Shown: one piece after another, positions 33,759-43,251 of the stretch | How positions within the stretch are numbered: the stretch's first letter is position 1 | Layout: every line of letters starts with the position of its first letter | Source of the DNA: Basidiobolus meristosporus CBS 931.73 | Taxonomy: Eukaryota; Basidiobolomycota; Basidiobolomycetes; Basidiobolales; Basidiobolaceae | Direction of reading: 5' to 3' | NCBI GenBank assembly: GCA_002104905.1 | Contig: MCFE01000565.1 | Span: forward strand, 1 to 57,387 | Length of the DNA: 57,387 bases | The notes under the pieces: generated by a model | Seen by the model: only the letters and a program-made list of their open reading frames with translations | Database searches by the model: none | Told to the model about the DNA's origin: nothing | Position numbers and translations under genes: made by a program

Positions 33759-34880
33759 TCAGCGTATGGGGTTTTTATTTTCCGTGCATTTTCCGGCATT
33801 TTCCGTGTATTTTCTGCCTCTGCTGAACTCGATTAGACTGTCTTCATCTACCACTAGACCCTTCGACTTCATATCGGATATGACGAGCTCGATATCTCTC
33901 TTGCTGCCATATGCGGGTAAGTGAAGGAGAAGGTATTGGTAGAAGAATTTGTAGATGTCATCCATCAAACTATCGCTGAAATTCACCCGGTACCTCTGAT
34001 GGATATCAAATGGAGTTTGTTTCGAGCTCATGACAGGTAATGTGGTGAAGAGTCCAGCCGCCCCTGAGCGCAAGCAAAAGAAGATCGTTAGCGCAACCCC
34101 CATGCTGCCTATCTGGGGTATGTTGGGAAGCAACATCCCAAGGGTTATAGTTAGCCAACCACCGCAAAGCGCTCCGATACCTACTCGCATCCCTATCTTC
34201 ATTCGACGCTGGGTGTTCACCGATTGACAGATATCTTGGGTTCCCATCTCGACTATCTCTAGGGCTTGAGGAACCTTCTGTGCCTTGACGGCACAATGGA
34301 TCATCAATTTAAAGGTGGCTACGTTCGGTACGAATCGTTTCTGTCGCATCTCTGAGTAAACTTTAAACACCTCATCCACTTGAAAAGTATATACACAAAC
34401 GTCTAGATATGCGTTGATTATGTTGAGATCCAATACGGGTGTGTCTTTGACTCGTTCAAATAGCCCAGCGGCAATCTCGAAAGTCTGCTCGGTCACACTC
34501 TTTTCGTTGGCTAGTAGAATATCTATCTCATCTTTCTTCTTGGGTGGTCTTTCTTTGGCATTGGCGGCCAGGTCGCTGCAAGCATGCAATGCAGAAAGGA
34601 TGGAGCTGGGTAAGGGCTGTGGCTGCTTGTAGAAGTGGCGATTGATTTGTGAACGAAGTTGTTTGGGGGTGTTGCAATTTACAAAATGGCCACCGCTTGA
34701 ATATTTTCGCAGCCCGGTATAATTATGCCGCTTGGAAAAATGAGCCAACGAGCACTTGGTGAGGACGGAGGCTCGTTGAACATCACTTCTTGTTTTTAGT
34801 CTCTGTGTGCTACAAAAAAGCACTGATAACTGAGAGGAAACCTTTGAGCATACGGGAGGACTGTGTTTATAAAAAGCCAT
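33759..34880 (-). CDS. Mitochondrial PPR-like protein with membrane segments
   Basis: A 373-aa intronless gene beginning MAFYKHSPPVC. The N-terminus is basic and rich in Ser, Lys and Arg with few acidic residues, which suggests mitochondrial import. A helical repeat region contains NIINAYLDVCVYTFQVDEVFKVYSEM, then VATFKLMIHCAVKAQKVPQALEI, which read as two pentatricopeptide repeats. Then come two membrane-spanning stretches (IGALCGGWLTITLGMLLP and MGVALTIFFCLRSGAAGLF) and a further helical segment. PPR proteins generally bind organellar RNA; the membrane anchor would place this one at an inner or outer mitochondrial membrane. The exact role is unknown. Confidence 0.7.
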   Translation of the reverse strand: MAFYKHSPPVCSKVSSQLSVLFCSTQRLKTRSDVQRASVLTKCSLAHFSKRHNYTGLRKYSSGGHFVNCNTPKQLRSQINRHFYKQPQPLPSSILSALHACSDLAANAKERPPKKKDEIDILLANEKSVTEQTFEIAAGLFERVKDTPVLDLNIINAYLDVCVYTFQVDEVFKVYSEMRQKRFVPNVATFKLMIHCAVKAQKVPQALEIVEMGTQDICQSVNTQRRMKIGMRVGIGALCGGWLTITLGMLLPNIPQIGSMGVALTIFFCLRSGAAGLFTTLPVMSSKQTPFDIHQRYRVNFSDSLMDDIYKFFYQYLLLHLPAYGSKRDIELVISDMKSKGLVVDEDSLIEFSRGRKYTENAGKCTENKNPIR

Positions 34881-35703
34881 GATAACAAAAATTTTGCTTT
34901 CCAAGCCTTATGCCAAGTTCTCTTATTCGTAATCAAATCTTGATTACAATTTAGTTGCTGCTTAGGATGATCATGGCGAGTATGGTATAGTGAGAATAGC
35001 ATGAAAAAAGAGAAGAGGAACTAATATTGCAAATTTGAAAACGAAGACTTGTATGCCAGCTAAGAATTGGTCGAGTGGAAAAAATATGAGATTCGCATAG
35101 CCGGAAATATATGCACTTGATCAACGGATTCCATACCACTTGTAATGGGAATCCATTTTTGTTTTGTAAGCAAGTCATTGGCCAATAGGATTTTGATTGG
35201 CAAGTAATATCGTAGATCTAAATCTCGAGCTTACCTGAACTTCACACTTGCGCTTGGCGTGTGCAAGTAGAAAGGAAAGTTCCACGGTCATATATTTAGT
35301 AACCCTTGTTAACCGGTCTGACGCGTTGTAAAGTTAATCCCACCGGTACGAAGGGCTTTTCTATACACCAATAATCCCGCCAATACGAATGACTTTCCTA
35401 TAGACGTCAGCCATCCCTACACCACAAAGCCACACTTTCTATGCAGCCGCTTAACCTAACATCTCAAGCGTGTCAGACATCTAGTCTCGGTAAAATCCTA
35501 ATCCCACATGTTGATGGGTGGCCGAAATAGTAAATAGCCAAGTTAGTAAAGTAGGATGGTGCATCAACTTTTTTGGTTGACAACAAAGATTTCCCACCTT
35601 TTGAATGGTTAATTACACTTCGTGGCGCTGCCGCTAAGACTCAACCGTGACTATAAATTGAGCGGTAGAGTCCCGCTGAACTTCAGAGGTTCTAACTATC
35701 ATC
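34881..35703. other. Divergent region between PPR and chitinase 2
   Basis: No coding gene is supported. Includes a TATA box at 35652 and repeated CACCGGTACGA/CGCCAATACGA-like motifs near 35340-35390. Confidence 0.5.
35652..35658 (+). promoter_or_regulatory. TATA box of chitinase 2
   Basis: TATAAAT lies about 45 nt upstream of the ATG at 35704. Confidence 0.6.
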
Positions 35704-38456
35704 ATGACTTCTTCAAGATTAGCATTGTCCACAATCGCGTTGATGATCATTGCTCCCAATGCCCTTGGCAGCGATCTCTGCGCGAATGTTCCCCAATGGA
35801 GCTCTGCGGACGTATACACCGGTGATAAGCAAGTTTCTTACGACGGAGACTTGTGGAAAGCCAAGTGGTGGACGCTGAACGATAAGCCAGGTCACAATCA
35901 GGATAATGTATGGGTGAATCTGGGTGCCTGCAACGGAGAGCCAGAATCTAAGCCTGATGCTCCAGTCGGAAGTGGTGCATGTGCTAATGTTCCTCAATGG
36001 AACTCTGCAGTTGCATACACCGGTAGCAAGAAGGTGGCATTTAATGGTGACTTGTGGCAAGCCAAATGGTGGACGCAGAACAACGAACCTGGTCACAATC
36101 AGGAAAATGTTTGGACCAACTTGGGTCCATGCGGTGGTAGTAAACCCCAGCCATCAACTCAACCCAAACCCAAACCAACCGAATCCGAATCCGAACCCGG
36201 AAGCGGAATTTGTTCCGATGTGGCTCAATGGAATTCTGGTTCCATCTACGTTGGCGATCAGAAGGCAGTCTACAATGGCGATTTGTGGAAAGCCAAATGG
36301 TGGACCAGAAGCGATGAGCCCGGACACAATCAGCAAAATGTATGGTTAAACCTTGGATCTTGTGATGGAAAGCCTAATACCGTGAAGCATACTACCACAC
36401 CAAAGCCTACCACCACTAAGCATACTTCCACACCAAAGCCTACCACCACCAAGCATACTTCCACACCAAAGCCTACCACTACCAAGCACGAGGAGACCGC
36501 CAAGCCTACCACCACTAAGCATGCGGAGACCACCAAGCCCGCTACAACCAGTAAGACCGAGACCAAGCCAGTAGAGACGAACAAGCCCAGCCAACCAAGC
36601 AGCCCTTCCAATGGGTTTGATGCCTCTTGCAATGACAACGTCGTCATGTACTGGGGTCAAAACAGTTACGGTGGAAGTGGTGGTGGCCCTAGTGGCTGGC
36701 AAAAGAACCTCGCCTACTATTGCCAAGATGATACGGTAGATGTCATCCCTGTTGCATTTTTGGACACTTTCTTCGGTACCGGTGGACTCCCCGAGTTGAA
36801 CTTGGCCAACACTTGCAACATGAAGGATAACAAGGTGTTCCCCAACAGCAACTTGTTGTATTGCCCCAATGTTGGCGAGGATATCAAATTCTGCCAGTCT
36901 AGAGGAAAATCCGTCGTCCTTTCCCTCGGTGGAGCCGGCGGTTCCTATGGATTCCAAGATGATGCACAAGCCAAAAACTTCGCCACTCAGCTCTGGAACT
37001 TGTTCCTTGGTGGTGAATCCAATACAAGACCATTTGGTGACGCTATCCTCGATGGTGTTGATCTTGATATCGAGGGCGGTGGACCCACTGGCTACGTGGC
37101 TTTCGTCAACCAACTTCGTTCCCACTACGAAGAAGATAAAAGAAAGAAGTATTTGGTCACTGGTGCCCCCCAATGCGTCTACCCTGATGCTAATCTTGGA
37201 AGCACCTTGAACAATGCCTGGTTTGATCTTGTATTTGTACAATTCTACAACAACCCATGTGGCTTGCAATACTACGATAACTACAGGGCATGGAATTTCG
37301 GAGTTTGGGACTACTGGGCCACTCATATCTCCCCCAATCCCGATGTCAAGGTTTACATTGGTGCTCCAGCTGCGCCAAAGGCTGCAGGCTCAGGTTACGT
37401 TCCTATTAACGAACTCAAGACCATTGCTCAAGAGACTCGTTCCAAGTTTACCAGCTTTGGCGGAGTAATGTTCTGGGATGCCTCGCAAGCTTGGGCCAAC
37501 CAGGTTGAAGGAGGAAACTATGGTGAAGCAACCAAACAATTCCTTAAAGATGGCGGTAGCTGCAACGCCAAGCCAGACCTCCCTGCTTGCAGTTCTGCTG
37601 CTGCTTGGTCCTCAGGCGGTTCATATCCTGGCGGCTCTATGGTTTCACACAACGGATATATTTGGAAATCACTTTGGTGGGTCAATGGTCAAGCACCAGG
37701 AGTTAACGGTGGATATTGGAGCGCCATTAGCGCATGTTCCAAGGACGGTCACGGTTCATTGAATGTTGATACTCCTAAGCCTGAAGGAAAGCCTTCTACC
37801 CCTACTTCTACTTCCGCTTCATGCTCTGGAGCCCCCGCATGGGTCTCAAGTGAAGTATATACCGGTGGCCACAAGGTTAGCTACAACGGCCACTTGTGGC
37901 AAGCCAAGTGGTGGACTCAAAACAACACTCCTGGCAAAAACCAAGAGAATGTTTGGGTTGATTTGGGTGCCTGTAACAGTATCCGTAGAAGATCTCGCCG
38001 TCAAGCTCCTGAATTTGCTATCAGCCCACGCGATCAATTGGCCGATTTCTTGGTTCAAAGATATATTGGTGACTACTTGGTTACCTTCAGCAACCTCAAG
38101 CTTGAATCCGAACAGTTCCAGATGGGGGTAAGTATCGAGCAGTGGTAAAGAACGTGGAACATGGTACTAACTAGATTCCAATATCTTAGGTCAAGGTCTC
38201 CTCACAGAAGCCAGGACACGCTATTTCCGACCAATGGAAGCTTTCTTTCCCATTCAACTCCACCGTTGTCAAGGTTGATGGTGCCACCTCCAAGCAAGAG
38301 GAGGGAGCTTTGGTTCTATCTGCTATTACTCCTAAGCAAGAATTCAAAGCCACTCAATACATGTCTGTATTCGTTGATGTCCATGGTAAGGTAGATGGGA
38401 AATCGACCGATCGATTCCCCTTCCCTGATATTACCAAGGCCGTTTTCTCTCCATAA
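35704..38456 (+). CDS. Secreted GH18 chitinase with five CBM5/12-like modules
   Basis: Two exons, 35704-38127 and 38190-38456 (896 aa), with a 62-nt intron carrying an ideal branch site TACTAAC. A signal peptide (MTSSRLALSTIALMIIAPNALG) is followed by three chitin-binding modules. Each has a VPQWxS..YxG start, a WKAKWWT core and a P-G-x-N-x-x-x-VW end, about 50 aa long. A Thr/Lys/Pro linker then leads to a class III GH18 domain (about residues 300-620) with DGVDLDIE. Two more CBM5/12-like modules and a C-terminal beta-rich domain follow. Multiple binding modules suggest action on solid chitin. Together with the LPMO downstream it forms a degradative pair. Confidence 0.94.
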
Positions 38457-39197
38457 ATTTGTAATATCCTGTAGGTAAATAAACTAATAATGATTAAGAT
38501 ATACATTGGTTATGCGATGTATGCGACATAAATGGCTAAGATAGAGATGTGCGTTTAGTGGTGTGAGATAGCGAGATGTGCGTTTGTAGATCGGATAAGT
38601 TATGCCAGTTCAACGCGATAGAGTAATCTCTCCATACCGGGACATTCAACTATCTGGGTACTATCCAGGTGGGTTTCCATGTAAGATCCCATGAAATCGA
38701 TAAAGGAAATAAGACCAAATAAGATTCCAATATAACCACTCTGAACGCGTTAACTCAAGGTGAAATCTATCCCGATATGCTATCCCGATACGAAATGCAA
38801 AGCAGTCTTTTATCATCCAGATGGGAACATGGGGAGAATAAACCGCAAGGTGCTAAAATGGCAATGATCCGTCACCAACCATGAAAATGTTATCTTGAGA
38901 TAAAAACGACTATAGTGTTAGGCCGTAGAATAGAACTAGACTCATTCCCATAACAGAAGTAAGTGTAGCGACATGGCTTGGTCAGGGACGTCTGCTACTT
39001 TTAGAGTTATTAACTGAAAGACGCATTGTCGGTTTTGGCACATATGAGTTTACCTAAAACAGCCCTTGTCTTTAGTGGCTAATAAGCTTCTGTGGAGGTA
39101 CATTTCGATTGCAGTGGACAGAGGTAGATCCATATAAAAAGCAAACCGTGCTACTTCATATCTCCAAACGATCTACTGGTATAGATCCATTGCTATC
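38457..39197. other. Intergenic spacer between chitinase 2 and LPMO
   Basis: No gene seen apart from the TATA box at 39133. Confidence 0.55.
39133..39140 (+). promoter_or_regulatory. TATA box of the LPMO gene
   Basis: TATAAAAA lies 58 nt upstream of the ATG at 39198. Confidence 0.65.
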
Positions 39198-40313
39198 ATG
39201 TCTTCTTCGAAACTGGCTCTGTCTGCATTTGCATTGATGCTCTTGACTCCGTATGCATTTGGCCATATGGAGATGGTGCAGCCTCCTCCCCGTCGCTCAA
39301 AATACAATCCTACCTACACCGGGAATCCTGACTACGATATGATCTCCCCATTGAATGCGGAGAAATGGCCATATCCTTGTCGTGGATACGAAAAAGGTGG
39401 GGTGGTTCAGACCGTCAAGGCTGGAAGTAGCATTTCTGTGAAGCTTGGAGGCGTTGCCAAGCATGACGGTGGCCATTGTCAGTTCGCCATTTCTTATGAT
39501 GACAACACCTTTGTGGTCCTTAAGGATGTGTACGACGATTGCCTCATTTCTTCTCTAGACTATAGCATCCAGATTCCAGCTGGGGCCCCTAGTGGTAAAG
39601 CAACCTTCGCCTGGGCTTGGATTAACAAGATAGGCAACAGGGAGTATTACATGAATTGCGCCGATATCGATATCGAAGGAACTGCTGATGGATCAGTCAG
39701 TGGCCCTAAACTCCTTGTGGCCAACCTGCCAGGATACCCAACCATACCTGAGTTCGGTAATGGAGGGTACAGTGGTAAAGACCTGTTTGAGAGCCGACCT
39801 AATGTTAAGGTCACTCACGCTGGTAGTAGTGAGGAGAATCCCGTGCCTGAGTTAAAACCCACGGAGACAATCAAGCCTACTGAGACCAGCAAGCCAGTAC
39901 CAACCACCGATGGGGGGTCAAGCAACTGTGGAGATGTTCCACAATGGAACTCTGGAACTTCATACAATGGAAAAGATAAGGTTGTATACAACAATATTCT
40001 ATGGGAAGCAAAATGGTGGACCCGCAACGATCAGCCCGGAAACAACAGTCAAGATGTATGGGCTAGCCAGGGCGCCTGCGACGGCAAGCCGGTTGAACCC
40101 ACAAAGCCTGTGACATCTGTTGAGCCAACACCAACTGTGGAAGTAGGGTCAGGGGCTTGTTCCGGTATTGCCGAGTGGAGGCCTAATGTAGCATACAATG
40201 GAGAACAAAAAGTTGTATACAACAACAGAGTCTGGCAAGCAAAATGGTGGTCTCAGAATGACAAGCCTGGGAATAACGGGCCCAATGTTTGGGTGGATCT
40301 AGGAGCATGCTAA
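39198..40313 (+). CDS. AA11-like chitin-active lytic polysaccharide monooxygenase
   Basis: A 371-aa secreted protein. The signal peptide MSSSKLALSAFALMLLTPYAFG would be cut just before His (HMEMVQPPPRR), giving the N-terminal His of the copper histidine brace. The second copper His is in KHDGGHCQFAIS. A later block FAWAWINKIGNREYYMNCADI is typical of AA11 enzymes. After a Thr/Pro linker come two CBM5/12-like modules (VPQWNSGTSYNG, then WEAKWWT; and IAEWRPNVAYNG, then WQAKWWS). The enzyme would break chitin chains oxidatively and help the two chitinases. AA11 rather than AA9 or AA10 is my best family call. Confidence 0.88.
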   Translation: MSSSKLALSAFALMLLTPYAFGHMEMVQPPPRRSKYNPTYTGNPDYDMISPLNAEKWPYPCRGYEKGGVVQTVKAGSSISVKLGGVAKHDGGHCQFAISYDDNTFVVLKDVYDDCLISSLDYSIQIPAGAPSGKATFAWAWINKIGNREYYMNCADIDIEGTADGSVSGPKLLVANLPGYPTIPEFGNGGYSGKDLFESRPNVKVTHAGSSEENPVPELKPTETIKPTETSKPVPTTDGGSSNCGDVPQWNSGTSYNGKDKVVYNNILWEAKWWTRNDQPGNNSQDVWASQGACDGKPVEPTKPVTSVEPTPTVEVGSGACSGIAEWRPNVAYNGEQKVVYNNRVWQAKWWSQNDKPGNNGPNVWVDLGAC

Positions 40314-40654
40314 TGGGTGTTAGGCTATGTGCTCTATATCGGACTGAATAAACTATATAAGCTACTCTGAATAATTTTATATTATCCGATATAACGACAT
40401 GTCTTTTGTCAATACAAAGAGCAATAGCTAACCTTTCAACTTAGTGTACATGGCCAAAGAATATATATCTTTGATGTAACATTCCCACATTTATGATATC
40501 AACGCATATTTGCAACAAAAATTATGATGATATTAAACCTGCTTGGGGACCTAGGGTATTTTGTTCCTTTCACTTGAGCATTCATTTAATGCATACGCTA
40601 GGAAAATCTTCGAATGCCAAATATTCACTGGGGGTTATTTTATTTTTAGGAAGG
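40314..40654. other. Edge of gene island, no gene seen
   Basis: AT-rich transition into transposon sequence. Confidence 0.5.
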
Positions 40655-41408
40655 TCCTCAGAGTATGTGTGCATAGTTCGGGGAATTTTGATGTTCTGGG
40701 TACCTGGCATTTTGGTGAAATTATTCAATGCAAACCCCAACAAGGAGTTTGGTCAGAGCTCTCTAGGATTTCCCAACAAGGAATTTGGTCAGAGCTCTCT
40801 AGGATTTCCCAACAAGGAATTTGGTCAGAGCTCTCTAGGATTTGAAGGTAGCCTGGAAATAGGAAAGTTTGTAAGTCATAATCTAATTGCTCAAGCCAAC
40901 AATAATCATATAGGCGTAAATACAAAATTCATGTTGATGCTTATATGCAGGTTTAAAACACTCCTACTCTGCGAATAATCAAACACATCAACGATCATAT
41001 ATATTCACGCAATCCTCTAGTTTGTGACCATTTAATGTGAGTACAATTTGCTTATCATCAGTGTAGTCAACTATACGAGTCAATCTATCTTCACTCGCTT
41101 CCCTGATGAGGTGGTGTCCTGTATCAAATGCTTAGCTCAAGCCCTGAAGGATGGATATATATTTATTCAGAGACCAAAGTGATTTTTGAGCTAAATTAGT
41201 AGAAGAGGGCTGAGTCACGCATCAGTCATAAGACACCTCTTGGGTGAATATTCAGGTGCAATTATCAGCTTTTACAACAATATCTTGGCAAGATATTTCA
41301 GGTAAATTGTAGGAAAAGTTTTAGGCAAAATTTACTAGGATTTGCAGACTAGGATTCAAGTGACTAAATTAGGTGTAAATTTAGATATAAATACAAAACC
41401 TACAACAG
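40655..41408 (-). repeat. Patchwork of decayed Copia LTR pieces
   Basis: Blocks matching the Copia LTR are at 40655-40850 (with an internal 36-bp triplication), at about 41239-41280 (ending TTTTACAACA) and at about 41290-41408 (ending CTACAACA). They are too diverged to pair into elements. Confidence 0.65.
40735..40842. repeat. 36-bp tandem triplication inside an LTR remnant
   Basis: Three copies of a 36-bp unit CCCAACAAGGAATTTGGTCA... begin at 40735, 40771 and 40807. The unit is a single segment of the normal LTR. Confidence 0.9.
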
Positions 41409-41472
41409 TGACACTTTATATTACTGACACAGAATATATGTTATCAGGCCAAGCTAAAATGCAAGCACCGTG

Positions 41473-41642
41473 ATGTTGGGAAAATTCAAAATTCCACCTA
41501 AATACTCACCTAACTGAGTCACTTAGATCATTACCTTCAAATCCTAGAGAATACTGACCAAATTCAATAAGTCATTGAGTGAAATCATATAATCTACTTG
41601 TTCTCCCAATCACCTCCAATATCTCCAAGACTCTTACAACAG
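41473..41642 (+). repeat. Internally deleted Copia LTR, plus orientation
   Basis: It is the reverse complement of the LTR ends, from CCACCTAAATACTCACC to CCAAGACTCTTACAACA, with the middle missing. Confidence 0.7.
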
Positions 41643-42790
41643 CTTCTTTGATAGTTTCACAGGTAGCTATTTACTCAGCCTCTGTGGTGCACAGTGCTAT
41701 AGTTGGTTGCTTTCCTGAGTACCATGAAATCACTTATCTACAACAAAGGAAGATGTATCCTGTGGTGGATCTTCTGCCTTCTAAATTTTTCACTCAATTT
41801 GCATCAGAGTATCACACAAAACTCTTTTCTCAGACCCTATATGTGCACCTTATCCAGATATCAGCAGTCCCTGTTAAATATTTAAATCCGCTGTACTGAA
41901 GAATATGGTCAGATTCTTAACTCTGTTGTAAGAGTCTTGGAGATATTGGAAGTGATTTGGGAGGACAAGTAGGTTGTGTGGTTTTCACTTAATGATTTAT
42001 TGAATGTGAAAGTAGTATTTATACTTTTACCTGGTCTTGGCATTACAAACACGTCGAATAGGTTAAGGAAGGTCCGAACAACATGTGTGCAAAGTTTGGG
42101 GCTGTTTGGATAACTTTGAGAATTTTCATGTTCTGGGTACCTGGTATTTTGGTGAAAATATTCTAAGTAAATCCCAACAAGGAATTTGGTCAGTAATCTC
42201 TAGGATTTGAGGGTAATGATCTAAGTGACTAAGTTAGGTGAATATTTAGGTGGAATTACAAATTTTTACAACAAACTCTGATTGGGTTGCCTGACCACTC
42301 CTGCTGAATACAAGATATCTGAGTTTGTTCCTTGCAGGCAATATGTCAAACTACCAACTATAGACTGTCAAGGACAGTCCAGGCTCTAAGATGGCACTAA
42401 GTTCACTTGATTTGATTCATTTTTAACCAAGTTAAGGGCAGTCTTGATTGGGGTAGCAATCAGTTTATATTCTGCATTTAGACCACATTTAGTATTTCTT
42501 GAATATATTGGACAGACTCAAGGTGGTGGTCCAAATACTTGTGTCTATAGAGCATTGTATCCTTAAGTAGTAGCTGAGCTCTCATGTATCAGACATCTTG
42601 AATTCCTTAAATAGGTGGGATTTATTCACCTTCAGTGCTTTTTGGTTAATGGTGACTATAATTATTGTAAGAGTTTTAATGATATTGAAAGTGATTGAGA
42701 TATCAAGTAGATTATGTTGTTTACACATAACTGTTTATTGATAGTCAATATAATATTTATACTTGTACATCATCTAGGCAGAATACATAG
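41643..42790 (-). mobile_element. Decayed Copia 3' part with nested solo LTR, truncated at 42790
   Basis: 41643-41923 and 42274-about 42660 match the RNase H and reverse transcriptase end of the intact Copia polyprotein. A further LTR piece at about 42664-42790 stops inside the LTR, exactly where the first TTAGGGG junction begins. The abrupt stop suggests an old chromosome break. Confidence 0.75.
41924..42273 (-). mobile_element. Solo Copia LTR with target duplication
   Basis: A 350-bp LTR, TGTTGTAAGAG to TTTTTACAACA, is flanked by AACTC on both sides (41919-41923 and 42274-42278) inside the decayed Copia. It is close in sequence to the intact element's LTRs. Confidence 0.93.
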
Positions 42791-42833
42791 TTAGGGGGGG
42801 GGGAGACAGTCACCAACAGGTGAAATCTCTAAT
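42791..42833 (-). mobile_element. LINE-A micro-copy (unit a)
   Basis: TTA plus ten G, then AGACAGTCACC and GGTGAAATCT: the last ~40 nt of LINE-A (reverse complement), cut off after the hairpin. It is the innermost unit of the array. Confidence 0.85.
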
Positions 42834-43251
42834 TTAGGGGAGGGAAAGTCACTAAGTTGATGAAATCTTTATTTGAGTCAAGAACTAATCTAAGTACAAA
42901 TAAAGAAGCCAATTAAGAGGTCTAGAACCTCTCTAATAAGTAATCTAATTTATGTTTTGTTTCATCTCTAATGTTTGTTTCAATAAAGTAAAGCTCATCA
43001 GGGGTAAATATGAAATTCAAGGGTTTTGGAGGGAAGTCCAAATTGTAGATGTTTCTGATCAATATAATCCAAGACTGGAGCCCAGCCTGGGATTAGGTGT
43101 AGTAGGAAAGGTGTGTGGACTTGTAAGTAGCTCTGCCACATAGATCCTAGATGGTCCTGAGCCAGTAGTCTTGGTTTCTCTGCTTTTTGAAGTTTTGAAG
43201 CAAGCTCTGTTACTACAGCAGAGCCAACCAGGGTGTGCCAGCAAGAAGATT

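Noticed and set aside
36346-37326. 326-aa minus-strand open frame across chitinase 2
   Set aside because: Antisense shadow of the linker and GH18 domain; no independent domain.
40493-40978. 161-aa open frame with NKEFGQSSLGF repeats
   Set aside because: It is read from a decayed Copia LTR with a 36-bp triplication, not a gene.
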